A DNA stretch of 64,000 nt, from assembly GCA_013397795.1 (NCBI GenBank), contig VZTJ01004492.1, forward strand, positions 115,538 through 179,537, read 5' to 3'. The position numbers and the translations under genes were made by a program. Positions 12,801 to 23,453 of this stretch are shown here, piece after piece; position 1 is the first letter of the stretch, and every line of letters starts with the position of its first letter. The notes under the pieces were generated by a model. It was not told the DNA's origin and did no database searches. It was given only the letters and a program-made list of their open reading frames with translations. The stretch is from Orthonyx spaldingii. Lineage: Eukaryota; Chordata; Aves; Passeriformes; Orthonychidae.

Positions 12801-13860
12801 CTTTTCTTGCATCCAGACATGTGTTCATCCCTCTCCTTGAATGGCCCTGAACTTCACTGAACATTGAGTCCTACTTCCAATGACCACCCAAGCTGGAGAT
12901 TTAACAAAAGGTCTGAGTCGGTAGGATGCATTCTCTGAGACTGTTGATGGTTTTAGGTTACAGCCCTGTGATGTCTTGTGTTAGAGAAAGTATGTGTAAG
13001 AATGAGATAAATTCTAGTAAGACCCTGTTGTCAGTGCTTGAAAGCTTTTTCGGTACCACTTGCCTTAAACGTTGCCTGCATACTCCAAAGAAATGTTGCA
13101 GCCCTGGACAGATGTGTACAATTGTGCAACCTATTGTACATTGCTGTGTGTAGACATCTAATATCTGTGAACTGCTACTTCTCTGTTTTTTCCATTTTCC
13201 TCTTCCTTTATGTAACCTGAGCTACTGTAGTGTCATTGAGAAAGTGCCCATGAAAGGATATGTGGAAGGCTATATAAGCATATCCTGTTAATTGGTATTC
13301 AGCATAAAAGAAAAGCAAGTGATAGAAAAACTAATCACCCACACTTAGATACACAAACTCTAACAAGCAAGAGGTAACAGACAGTGCTGAAGTTCAGAGA
13401 TGAGATCACTAGTTGGTGGGCAGGAAACACTCCTTGGAGAAAGTTAGACAGGAGAAACAGGAAGGGAAGAAATGAAGTTACCATGGGTCTCAAGAGAAAG
13501 AGAAAACTTTGTATGGGATATTTTTGAGTGTTATAGGGTTGTGTAAGAGATTTTTTCAAGATGGCAGTGGAAATATGTGTTACTTATCATGAGATGTTCA
13601 AGGGAAGGGCCAAAGCAGGAAGTGTAGATCCGTTGTGGTGGATCCTGGAGGAACAGGTGCGGTGAATGGATGGTGCAGGAAGAGTAACACAGAGTATGAA
13701 ATAGGTTGTTGGTCACAGATCTTGTGTGCTTGAATCCTGCACCTGGTCACTGCAGCCTGTCCTGCCTTGGTACTAAACACCCTCTTTCTATTAGTTTTTA
13801 CCGTCTTACTCTCTCTTCAGTGTGCATTTTTGTGGGTCTAGGTGCCAGAACACAGACTGA

Positions 13861-13865
13861 AAGTC
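13861..13865 (+). repeat. Probable left target-site duplication (aagtc)
   Basis: Five bases directly precede the LTR start TGTCCTGGG. The five bases after the LTR end (14626-14630) are aggtc, so four of five match. ERVL elements make 5-bp duplications. Confidence 0.5.
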
Positions 13866-14625
13866 TGTCCTGGGTTACAATGTGGTGTGTAACCAAAATA
13901 TGTATTCTACTCCCACCTACATTATTCCCGATGAACTGTTAATAGTGGGTCTCTTGCAGCAGTTGCCCAGTGCACACCCCAACCCCAGGCTGCAAGCTGG
14001 GTGTTAGATAAGGGAAAGAGGCAAACCCTGCACACAGGGTAGTATTTCCTTGTCTTCACAAATTGACCCAGCTGTGATAACTACATGCAGCCTAAGAGGG
14101 GAAAGAGTCATTTCTGTCAATGAGCCATAATGGCTCAATGGCCCCAATGGGCAGCTGTAGCAACATAGGTCATCAAGGACTCACCAAAATGTCCTATGAT
14201 TTATTGGATTACATAATTCCATTGTGAAACTCCTGCCCTGGGAGAGGTACTGAACCTTCCTGCCTGAATCTGACTGCATATAGTTTGGGCACCTTGGGGA
14301 TTTGGGACACCACCATCACTGGACAGATCCAGACTAGGACCTAAACTTCCACAAGAGGACCAGAACTTCCTCAGGACCACTGCTTTTGAGAAGACTGCAA
14401 TCATCACTTCAACAGGACTGCAACCGCTACTTAATTGGATTGCAACCACCACCCTGACCAACAGGGTGCCAGGTTGTACTCTGACTTTGTGGGTTTAAGC
14501 CAGTTTTCTGGTATCATTGCATTTGTTGTAATTTTTAAATTAAATTGTAACTCCAACCTGAAGTCTCTCTCAAGGTATTTGCGTGGGGTTAATTTCTCCC
14601 ACTGGTTTACTTTCAAACCAGCACA
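13866..14625 (+). mobile_element. Solo LTR, ERVL-type
   Basis: This 760-bp segment begins TGTCCTGGGTTACAATG, a start typical of avian ERVL LTRs, and ends AAACCAGCACA, giving TG...CA termini. A short internal tandem array at about 14391-14455 repeats an actgcaaccNctac-like motif three times. An AT-rich stretch (about 14530-14550) lies about 80 bp from the end, where the poly(A) region is expected. The 5-bp flanks match at four of five positions. No retroviral coding region adjoins it. It is more decayed than the LTR at 15676. The open frames inside it are not genes. Confidence 0.75.
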
Positions 14626-14630
14626 AGGTC

Positions 14631-15149
14631 ATAGGGGCCCCATGTTTGAAGTGCTATCAGCTGGGAAAGAACAGAATGTGTGCTATCTTTCCTAGAGGAT
14701 TTCAGTTGTCTGTGTGTGTTTGTGTGCACCAGTGCTGTGTGCACAAGCAATCTGGTTGTGAACTCAGGCTGGACTTGCTCATGAGGAGGAGACCTGTACT
14801 GGAAGCGACCTACGTTAAAGACGATGACTGGGTAACTACACAAGGTTCATGTGAGGCCACAATGTGTTCTTAAATAGTCATACAGAACAGTGTGAATCAG
14901 CATAGCATAAATGTGTGTCATATGAGGTGAGATGTTGGCCCTATGAAATAATACAATGCCAAAGCCAAACGCTGCCACTAACAGCCTTTGGTTCTCACAC
15001 AAACAGCCTCTGTCATATAACTAAAATATGTAGATAGCCTTCACTGACCTGAAAATGGCAGAAAACATCTTTAAGTGTCTTCATATCTATCTGTCTGTCC
15101 TGGTGGAGGTGAAGGGAAATAACTCTGTGGTCCATTTGCAGATGCACTC
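14631..15149. other. Unassigned non-coding sequence between LTR and CR1
   Basis: About 0.5 kb with no gene or clear repeat. A short TG-rich patch lies at about 14710-14745. The left edge of the following CR1 is indistinct and may reach back to about 15130. Confidence 0.45.
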
Positions 15150-15675
15150 TATGGGAGCCCATAGGTTAATGTTTTGAGAGAGTGGTGTTCCTCTGGAGTC
15201 AATGCCAGAGCTGATGTCTTCATCAATGATGTGGAGGACAGACAAAATGCACTTTATGTCCATTGTGGCTGACAAATTGGAGATGAAAGCGCCCTGTTGA
15301 TACACTGGCGGTATAGTTCCCTTTACAAAAACTTCATAATATGGAGAAATGAACTGACAGGTCCTCAACAAGTTCAGCAAAGGGGAGTGTGAATTCCTGT
15401 CTGTGACAGAATAACCACAAGCAACAACTTAGGCTGGGTTCCACTTGAATAGGGAGGACCTTTGCAAAAAAGGAACTCAATGGTGGACAGCAAGATGAAC
15501 AAGATGTGTTCATTTGTAGCATTTAGGGATAAGCACGTATTATGTTACATTATGAAAATTGTAGTCAGCATATAGAGGAAATAATTTATTCCACCTGTTC
15601 AGCAGATTTGAGGCCTCATCTGGATTATGTAAAATTTTGGGCTATTCAGCGCAAGTGAAATATTGAGAAACTGGA
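15150..15675 (+). mobile_element. CR1 LINE fragment, left part, interrupted by an LTR
   Basis: This carries the avian CR1 3' half in order on the plus strand. A reverse-transcriptase-region stretch resembles 'atcttcatcaatgatctgga' (around 15217). It is followed by the 'aacaagttcaacaaggggaa' region (around 15370), the 'gaataaccacaagca' region, a 'ggtggacagcaagctgaac' equivalent (around 15483) and the 'catctggattatg' region (around 15620). It stops abruptly at ...attgagaaactgga, where an ERVL LTR begins. The CR1 reading resumes at 16322 with ctggagtgactccagcagaag. The copy is decayed, with many stops, and encodes nothing functional. The 5' edge is uncertain. Confidence 0.75.
15671..15675 (+). 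repeat. Left target-site duplication (ctgga)
   Basis: The five bases ctgga precede the LTR start TGTCCTGGGG and are repeated exactly at 16322-16326. Removing the LTR and one copy joins the CR1 sequence smoothly. Confidence 0.9.
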
Positions 15676-16321
15676 TGTCCTGGGGTGATTTTATGCTATG
15701 TATTTTATGCTATCCAGTGTTGGTTTTCAGTGTGTGTTTCACAGGTATTCCCTATCGTCTTTCTGCTCAGGAAGATGGGTCCTGTAACTTTAAACTGAGC
15801 CAGAGAAGTTGACGCGGTTTGTGTTTTAAACTCTCCCTCCCCCAGGTGCTGTGCTAGGCAGGGACACGCGAGTTCGCATTTCTGTCTCTGGCTGGCAACT
15901 TCTGTTAGCTGGAGAAAGAGAAGCTTTTCCTCTGGGCTGTGGTAGCGATCCTCGGCTCCTGTTCCTTCTTGGACTGTTTTGCTTGCTTTTTCGTCCGAAA
16001 ATCAGACCATCTCCAGGGGACGGTCGGCAGGACCTGCAGGGAGCTGCCGGAGAGACGACCCGCCCGGCCCAGACTTCGGGAGAAGCTAAGCCAGGCGAAA
16101 AGAAGTTACTATTAAATACACCAGGCTCCTCCCCAGAGAGGGGGTTTCAATATCCATTTTTTACACTGTGCCTGAGGGGACTGTGTATGTTAAACAGGTT
16201 TTTTTCACGTTAGTCCAAGAAATTCCTTGTGAACCTGTGGGGGAGGGGCAGCCGGGGCTGCATTTCTTGGAGGGGACGCCCTGTTGTGATATATTCTCCT
16301 AATTTGTCTCAAACTGGAACA
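15676..16321 (+). mobile_element. Solo LTR, ERVL-type, nested in a CR1
   Basis: This 646-bp element starts TGTCCTGGGGTGATTTTATG and ends AACTGGAACA. It is flanked by the perfect 5-bp duplication ctgga, as expected for ERVL. The start contains the doubled motif ttttatgctatg/ttttatgctatc. The middle is GC-rich with several CpGs (15960-16090), followed by an ATTAAA-type poly(A) signal near 16112. The insertion lies inside a CR1 copy, so it is younger than that CR1. No gag, pol or env sequence is present. An open frame at 15851-16213 lies wholly inside the LTR and is not a gene. Confidence 0.9.
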
Positions 16322-16350
16322 CTGGAGTGACTCCAGCAGAAGACAGGGAT
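16322..16350 (+). mobile_element. CR1 LINE fragment, right part after the LTR
   Basis: The sequence ctggagtgactccagcagaag continues the CR1 consensus that broke off at 15675 (the 'gagcgagtccagcgaaggg' region). It starts with the right copy of the ctgga duplication. Homology fades after about 16350, and the roughly 80 bp before the next CR1 are unassigned. Confidence 0.6.
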
Positions 16351-16429
16351 TAGGTTGAGGAGGTTGGCAGACAGCAAGGTGTCTATTGGGAGAAGGTGGA
16401 TTTGTTAACCCAGAAGTGAAATACTAAGA

Positions 16430-17051
16430 GGGAGTCTAACTTTGGGGGTGTTGTTTGACAGCCATCTGAACATGATCCAACAATTCAGCAATAGTGTGGC
16501 CAGCAGGACCAGGACACTGTACTTGGCACTGGTGAGGTCACACCTTGGGCCTAGTTTTGGGCCCCTCATTACAAGAAGGACATTGAAGGGCTGGAGCATG
16601 TCCAGAGAAGGGCAATGGAGCTGATGAAGGTTCTGGAGCACAAATCCTATGAGAAGTGGCTGAGGGAACTAGGGGTGTTTAGTCTGGAGAAAAAGAAGCT
16701 CAGAGGTGACCTAATTGTCCTCTGCAACCACCTGAAAGGAGATTGTAGACAGGTGGGAGTTGGTCTCTTTTCCCAGGCAACAAGTGACAGGATGAGAGGA
16801 AACAATCTCCCGTTGCATCAGGGGAGGTTTAGGTTGCATATTAGGAAAAATGTATTTTCACAGAAGGGTTGGCAATCATTGGAACAGGCTGCCTAGAATG
16901 GTTGAGTCATTGTCCCTGGAAGTATTTAAAAGAGGTTTAGATGTAGCACTGATTGATGTGGTTTTTGGTGGTCTTGACAGTAGTGGGTGAACAGCTGGAC
17001 TTGATTTTAAAAATGTTTTTCAACCTAAATGATTCTGTGATTCTGTGGTTC
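16430..17051 (+). mobile_element. CR1 LINE 3' fragment with octamer tail
   Basis: This is a clear plus-strand CR1 copy. It has a 'gggggtgttgtttgacagcc' region, an internal deletion, then 'ggcactggtgaggtcacacc', 'gggcccctcattacaagaag', 'gagaagtggctgagggaact' and 'ttggaacaggctgcc', and ends in the diagnostic tail attctgtgattctgtggttct. The peptide frames SRTRTLYLALVRSHLG (16499-16546) and YEKWLRELGVFSLEKKKLRG (16648-16707) match the C-terminal end of the CR1 ORF2 protein. The copy is 5'-truncated, as most CR1s are. It overlaps the consensus region of the neighbouring CR1 at 15150, so it is an independent insertion. Confidence 0.9.
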
Positions 17052-17244
17052 TTATTCCCATCTTAAACTGCCCATTGGAAGGCTACATAGAAGAAAGAGA
17101 CAGACTCTGCTCAAAGGTGCAGAGTGAAGGGATGAGGAACAACAGGAACAAATTGCACTAAGGGAAATTTTGACTGAAACGTAAAAAAAAAATTCACCTG
17201 AAATCAGGATTGCCCTTGGACAGGGACCAGACTGGTGAGCACAG

Positions 17245-17332
17245 TATACCATGGAGATTTTCAAAACCAAGGTGTTGTACTGAAGACCCCCAAAGGTCTC
17301 ATTCAACATAAGTTGTTCTGTGATTCTCTAGG
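17245..17332 (+). mobile_element. Possible short CR1 3'-end remnant
   Basis: The order catggagattttcaaaacc, then caaaggtctcattcaacata, then gttctgtgattct resembles the last 90 bases of CR1. The match is short and judged by eye, so it could be coincidence. Confidence 0.45.
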
Positions 17333-17334
17333 GA

Positions 17335-19534
17335 TACAACAAGTAGAATTTCTTAATTTCTGGTACGCTCATACCATCATTGTATTGAGGGTGTATGGCT
17401 TCCCTGAGTGCTCAGAGCTACTGTTAGGGTTCTTCCACATAGTGCAGGTACCCTCTGATGGCACTCCTGCTATGCACATAAGAAGGTGCTAGAGGAGACA
17501 TTTGGACAGCCCAAACAGTCTTGCAGAGTGACAATAATTGTTTGCAAATAGGATAATGCTATCTGTAGGTCATCCTTTGAAAATGAAGGAAAGCAAATCC
17601 TGAGAGATTATGTAACTCCTGAAACAATCCCCAGATACATGTTGGCTTGACATGGTTTTTTACTGGGGATTCAACTACACCTGAAACATATTTTTATAAA
17701 ATATAATTGCATGTGAAATAAAAGGTAGAAACATTGTCAGTGAATCATTTCTGAAGGTAAGTCTATATGGTACTGTGGAAACAGATAAGGGGTCAATCAT
17801 TCCATGCCCTGAGCCAAAATCAGTGTAGAAGCTGTATCATTGTGGCTAGATAAAAATCTGCCTAGGGAAGAATCACCACATAGGCACAGGACATTAACTT
17901 AGCCCCAGCAGTTTCAAGCTTCCAGTCAGCACAAAAGCTGCAAATCGACCTCTTTCTCCAAAACTTGATGAAGGTATAACTCATCTCTTATTCCCCAAGC
18001 AGACACTATAATAACTTGCTGGCAGTATCTGCATGTACTTTTATTCCCTCTGTGCAGAAATTTAGCCTCTAAAGTTGAGGGATGTGAACCAGTTTATAAA
18101 CCAAATATTTTTTTGAGATTTTTGTCATCTTCACTAATTATAGACTTTTACTGAAAGGGACCTATTGCTAAGGAAAATGAGCCAGGCCTTCTCAGAGAGG
18201 AAAGGGTGATGAAAGAAGACTAGGCAAGAGGTTTTTAGGAACTTCTTTTTTATTTGATTGTTTGTAAAGGATGACATGCTTTTATCTAGGTTTCATTGTT
18301 TATAGTTACTTACTGTGCTCCTGAGGTAATTTTCAAGTTATAAATCACTCATTACAAGTATTTGATATTAAAGATAAGATTTGATGTGTACTGGTTAATT
18401 TGGAGTGGTCACATGTGGGGCACCACCTGTGCCCGTTCCTTTTTATTCTCTAAATTGGAAATGTAGAACAAACACTTGCCATTCACACTGAAGCTGCAGT
18501 GTATGTTCTTCAATTTTCACGTATATCTGCCTGGCTCCTTTTATGTTGCTGCCAAAAAAAATTTTGTTAGGAATATGCAAGGAAAGCAAGTATACAAGTT
18601 AATATGTACTGAAGTTATTTATTTGCTATGGATTGGCAATTCTGGTGTTCTGGTAAATGGAGATGGAGTTTTGATATTAAACAGTATAGGCTGTGCAAGC
18701 TTTGGCTGATTCAACAAAAGGTCCTTCAGGCTGCTGTGAATAATTGGAAAAAATGTGTGAAGGAGAAAGAACTTGCTGCTGGAACAATTAAGAAGCACCA
18801 TTTCTGAACTTCATAGGTTTTGGAGTAAGCTTGCAGGAGAACTTCTCCATACTATTTTATAACATCACTGTACTTTGATTTGCTAAGACTTGGGGGTCAA
18901 ATGATGACTTTACTATTAAGTAATTGGAGCTTGAGTTGAGAGAGATTTCAGTTGCTAAGACAACCATCTCACAACAGTGCAGTACTGCAGAAAATAATAA
19001 CCAATGATGTAATGAAATTAATGATCTTGAGGAAACATGTTTTACTTTGATGTTTTAAGCTGCTGAGCAGGCCATTACATGATAGTAAGGTTGGTCAACA
19101 TATTCTTCTATGAGTATCCATTTTAATTTGTTTGTAACTTTCTTTTTCAAATGGAAGAACAATGAGAACCTATATTGTTTTTAATTCCTCAGACTGGCTG
19201 TTTTGAAATGTTGTTTAGTTTTGGAACAAACATTTGAGCTTTCACTGAGTTGAAAGGTGCGGTGGGTAAGGAAGATGAAAATATGTTTACCTTTAAAAAA
19301 ATTCTCAAATTATCTCATCTTTTCTTGTGCTTGCTTCCCTAACTTAGGTAAGGAATTTGTTGTTCAAGAACAGATTCATATTTTGGTAAAAAACCCAAAC
19401 CAAACTGAACCACTGTTACGTCAATGTCTTTGTTTCTTTCTAATATTCATCAAGTCGTTCTTAATGAACTGGAAAAGTGGGCTGAATCAGAAAACTGAAA
19501 TTCAGTAATGAAAGAGAAATCAAGTGCTCAACTA
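17335..19534. other. Unassigned non-coding sequence
   Basis: About 2.2 kb of AT-rich sequence with no gene, RNA or interspersed repeat that I recognise. Open frames are under 90 codons and unconvincing. Confidence 0.45.
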
Positions 19535-20160
19535 CAATAAGAGAATAAGAGGTCACCCAAAAGCACTGTGGAACAGGATGAGAAGATGCCAGGGCCTTGA
19601 ATTAGGTCCTTTAGAATACATTGTTATGAAAAAGCCAGGTTTTATCCTTGAATTTATTAATAGCATAGTCTGTGACACAGAAAAGACACTTATTTTGAGG
19701 TTGGTAAGGCTGTATTACAGTAAGTCTTGAAGTGGTATACCAGGCTCTGAGAAAATACAGACAAATTGGAGAGAGGCAAGAGGAAGATGTTAAAAGACTT
19801 CAGGAAAAGATGAGTTCTGAAGAAAGACTTGAGTTTGATCTAGAAAAAGGAGAGGTTGAACAGGACTTGGTAAATCTTCAGAAGTGTAGAAAGGATTGAA
19901 GAGGATGATCATCGATTGTACTTGGTGGCCAAGCAAAGTAGAACAAAAAGTAATTTGGTTAATTTTAGGGACAGAAATACAGGTTAGGTGTTAAACACGT
20001 TTTCATCATTTTGCCATCATTACATGCTGCAATTTAGGCAGTCATTAAACAGGTGTCCTGAGGAAGTGGTGGGCCCTGACTCACTGGATGCCTTCCCATA
20101 CAGGCATACTGGAGGAGTATTTGTCAAGGATGGTTTGGATGTTGTTTGTTCTGTCATGAG
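19535..20160 (+). mobile_element. Old, decayed CR1 LINE fragment
   Basis: Scattered but ordered similarity to an older amniote CR1 type is visible on the plus strand. The stretches are 'gagaaaatacagacaaattg' (19750), 'gaagaaagacttgagtttg' (19819), 'agtagaacaaaaagtaattt' (19936), 'aggttaggtgttaaa' (19981), then 'cattaaacaggtgtcctgag' (20043) and 'ttgtcaaggatggtttgg' (20121). The order agrees with the terminal part of ORF2 and the 3' region, but divergence is high. The left edge is a guess and the 3' tail is not found. Confidence 0.6.
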
Positions 20161-21180
20161 GCTAGGTCTTATTACTGTGTTACTGTGTGCATTATTTAAA
20201 CACACCACAAACTTACCAAGGTAGTCTGCCCTTTGAATGATCTGTAACACAGATGTCGTGAATTTAGAAAAATCAAAATTTCTAGCAGCAAGTGTAGTTT
20301 CCTGTTCAAATTATTTTCTCATTTGATATTAACCGATAACTAAGAAACACGAGAAATCATGATATGTGTAGAAAGCAGCTGAAAAGAGGACAACCAGTTG
20401 TGGATCAGGAAAAAGAGTGAAAATGAAAGAAGAAATTCCAGCCTTGTTGAGATTTCCAGCACCCTCTGGAGTGTTAGGACTGACACGACACACAGCTTGA
20501 CCACATAATTTACCTGGATTTACAGACAGCAAAGTGTGGGTGCAAATGAAGCCTCAAGAGAAGAAATTTGGGAGTTATAAGTGATACTGGTACCTTACTT
20601 CCCTAAGAAAGGTGTATTTTTCTTGTGCTAAAACCTTGACCTGTTCAAATTAGCCCTGCTTGCAGCACAAGGCATTGATTTAATTTAATCCTATAAGCTT
20701 CTTGTCTGATGAAGTTAGCTGAAATACTAGCTTTTGTTTTTCTGATTTATTTTCTTTTACTATAATAGTTGTTTTTTCTAAGACAGTTTTTCCTAAGTGT
20801 TTTTATTTCTTCCTCTGTAGACTTCGAAAATACAATCTTTCTTCTCAGTCTCTCCCACTAAATTCCTTGTTCATTTCTAATGTCAGCTACTGTAGGATCC
20901 ACCTACCAAAGCCCACCTAATTGTTAGTCATCTCCCCACCCCACCATCTGCAGGCCATGCCATTCATGGCATCAAATCCCTGCTCACCATATTTCAGTTA
21001 CTCATATCGTCCTTTCAAGGTATGGTTTACTTGGGAACTGTGCTGCTTCTTCCTCCTTCCTGCACACGACTCCTACTTAAACCCATTTTCTTAACCCCAG
21101 GCTTCAAAGTTGCAAGTAAAACGTTTGGTTTTTGAGGTCCAGGTGTGCCTGTATGCTGATGGCTGAGCAGTCATCCTGTT
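20161..21180. other. Unassigned non-coding sequence
   Basis: About 1 kb between two CR1 fragments. No gene or repeat is recognised. A T-rich stretch lies at about 20730-20815. Confidence 0.45.
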
Positions 21181-21803
21181 CATAGAAACATATAATCATA
21201 GTATCATCATATGCTCAGTTGGAAGGAATCCACAAGGATAATCAAAGTCCAGGTTCTGGCCCTGCATAGGACAGACTCAAGAATCTCACCATGTTCCTGA
21301 GAGCATTGTCCAAACACTTCTTGAACTCTGTCAGTCTTGTGCTGTGGCCACTTCCCTGGGGAGTCCAACCCAGTGCCTAGCCACCCACTGGGTGAAGAAC
21401 TTTTTATTATATCCAGGCATACCCCTGACAAGGAAGTTGAAGACTGCAATGAGGTCTCCCCTCAGCTTCCTCTTCTCCAGGCTGAATAGACCAAGTGACC
21501 TCAACTGCTCCTCATACACTTCCCCTCCAGGTCCTTCAACACCTTTGTTGCCCACCTTTGGATGTTCTCTAACAGCTCAATGTCTTTCTTATACTGTGGC
21601 ACCCAGACCTGTCCCCAGCCCTTGACGTGAGGCCGCCCCAGTGCAGAGCAGAGCGGGACAATTCCTCCCTTGCCTGGCTGGCAATGCTGTGCCTGACACA
21701 GGTGGCCCTCCTAGCTGCCAGGGCACTGCTGGCACATATTCAACTTGCCATTGACCAGGACCACCTGGTCCTTTTACATGGCACTGCTTTTCAGCAGCTT
21801 TTG
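21181..21803 (-). mobile_element. CR1 LINE fragment (minus strand)
   Basis: Read on the plus strand, this shows the reverse-complement CR1 signature in order. It contains 'catagaaacatataatcata', 'cctgcataggacagactcaa', 'gagcattgtccaaacacttc', 'ttgaactctgtcagtcttgt', 'caatgaggtctcccctcag', 'ttcttatactgtggcaccca', 'gtgcagagcagagcgggac', 'ggctggcaatgctgtgcctg' and 'accaggaccacctggtcct'. The element's 3' end is at the low coordinate. An internal deletion of roughly 90 bp lies near 21420. It is the same CR1 type and orientation as the copy at 51439-52048. Coding capacity is lost. Confidence 0.93.
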
Positions 21804-21883
21804 AAATTTAATAATTGTTGACTGTTATTCTTACACAAGCCAATGACCATTTCAGGGCATTATCTCAGTGACATATATCACAG

Positions 21884-22105
21884 AATTATAGACTAATAGA
21901 ATCATTTAGGTTGGAAAAGAACTGTAAGATTTTTGAGTCCACTCATTAACATACTGCTGACAAATCTTCCACTAAACCATGTCACTGAGTGCCACATCTA
22001 CACATTTTCTAAGTACCTTAGGGGATAGTGACTCAACACTTCCCTGGACAGCCTTTTCCAACTTGACAAACTTTTGGTGAAGAAATTTTCGCTAGTATGT
22101 TTGCA
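21884..22105 (-). mobile_element. CR1 LINE 3' fragment of a second subtype (minus strand)
   Basis: The stretches agaatcatttaggttggaaaa, ccactaaaccatgtcactga, gtgactcaacacttccctgg and ggtgaagaaattttcgctag are the reverse complement of a CR1 3' end. This is the subtype that also fits the copy at 16430. Only the last 220 bp or so are present. The next 230 bp (22106-22335) are unassigned. Confidence 0.85.
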
Positions 22106-22334
22106 GTGAACTGAGAGACTCAACAGTTTTTGGATCTTGAGATTTTTAATCATGTTGGACATTTGTCTGGAGATGCAGTATTGGCTACAAGTGGTAATGG
22201 AGTGGAAACTGATCTTGTATAGCATTTCAAGGATAGGCGTGACAGGAACAGGATAATGGAAAGTAGGACTGTGACCTCCTGTAAACTGGAGCAAGTGAAT
22301 AGTCCAGATGGGCTGTAGCTTTTTGATTACCAGG

Positions 22335-23453
22335 AAGACCATGCCACTGTACTGGATGAGTGGACAGTGAGGTGGATTGAGAACTGGTGGAATGGCAGAT
22401 CCCAGAGGTCCATCACCAATGGCACAGGATCAGGTTGGAGGCTTGTCACTAGTGGTGTTTCACAAGATTCCATACTGGGCACAAAGTTATTTAACTTATT
22501 CACCAATGACTTGGATGAAGGGGCAGATGCCTTCTCAGCAAGTTCACTGATGACACAAAGCTGGGAGGAGTGACCAATACCCCAGAGGGGTGTACAGCCT
22601 ATCAGAAAGACCTAACAAGCTGGAGGGATGGGAAGAAAAGAAACATCTGAAATTCCACAAAGGCAAATGCAGGGTCCTCTACCTGGGGAGGAATAACCAC
22701 AGGTACCAGCCCAGGCTGGGGGTTACCTGCTGGAAAGCAGCTCTGTGGAGAAGGACCTGGGGTCCTGGTGGACAACAAGCTGTCCGTGAGCCAGCAGTGT
22801 TTCCTGAGGGCCAGGAGGGTCGGTGGGATCCTGGGGTGCATTAGGAAGAGCATTGCCAGCAAGTCAAGGGAGGTGATTCTGCCCCTCTTCTCTGCCCTGG
22901 TGAGGCTTCAGCTGGAGTGCTCTGTCCACTTGTGGGCTTCTCAGGACAAGAGAGTCAAGGAACTACTTGAGAGGGTCCAACACAGGGCTAGGAAGATGAT
23001 GAGAGGACTGAAGGATCTCTCTTATGAAGAAAGTCTGAGGGAGCTGGGTTGGTTCAGCCTGGAGGAGAGACAGCTGAGAGGGCACCTTGTCAAAGTCTCT
23101 GAGGGTAATGTCCCTGAATCCCAATGTATGTGAGTATCTGAAGGGAGGGTATCAAGGGAATGGCGTCAGGCCCTCTGCAGTGGTGTCCAGCAACAGGAAA
23201 AGGAGCAATGGGCACAAGCAAGACACAGGAAGTGCCATTTGAATATGAGGAAAAAATTCTTTATTTTTGGGGGTGAGAGAGCACTGTGTAACAGATTTTA
23301 GAGTCTTCTTCACTGGATATATTCAAACACCATCTTGATGTAATCCTGTGCAATATGCTGTAGGGTGACCCTGCTTGAGCAGGGAGGTTGGGCTACATGA
23401 CCCCACTGGTGGTCCTTTTAAACCCTACCTGTTCTGTGATTCTGTGGTTCTGT
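22335..23453 (+). mobile_element. CR1 LINE with ORF2 reverse-transcriptase remnants
   Basis: This is the longest CR1 copy in the window, about 1.1 kb on the plus strand, ending in ttctgtgattctgtggttctg. Translated pieces match the C-terminal part of CR1 ORF2: a reverse-transcriptase section reading WIENWWNGRSQRS, then VTSGVSQDSILG and LFNLFTNDLDEG (22367-22573), and later VDNKLSVSQQCFL, REVILPLFSALVRLQLE and YEESLRELGWFSLEERQLRG (22768-23133). The pieces lie in different frames with indels and stops between them, and the catalytic (F/Y)xDD region is disrupted, so the copy is dead. It faces away from the minus-strand CR1s just upstream. Confidence 0.93.

Larger units (their letters stand above)
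3468..13860. other. Unassigned non-coding sequence with minor local repeats
   Basis: About 10.4 kb with no recognisable gene, RNA or interspersed repeat. The longest open frame is 173 codons on the minus strand (10735-11253). Its translation matches no family I know, and it is only slightly longer than chance allows in 64 kb. Small features listed separately are tandem duplications at 5890-5970 and 8345-8404 and a pyrimidine tract at 9764-9886. Very old, decayed repeats could be hidden here. Confidence 0.45.

Noticed and set aside
22367..23133. Open frames with reverse-transcriptase-like peptides
   Set aside because: They are broken pieces of CR1 ORF2 in different frames inside a 5'-truncated LINE copy, not a gene.
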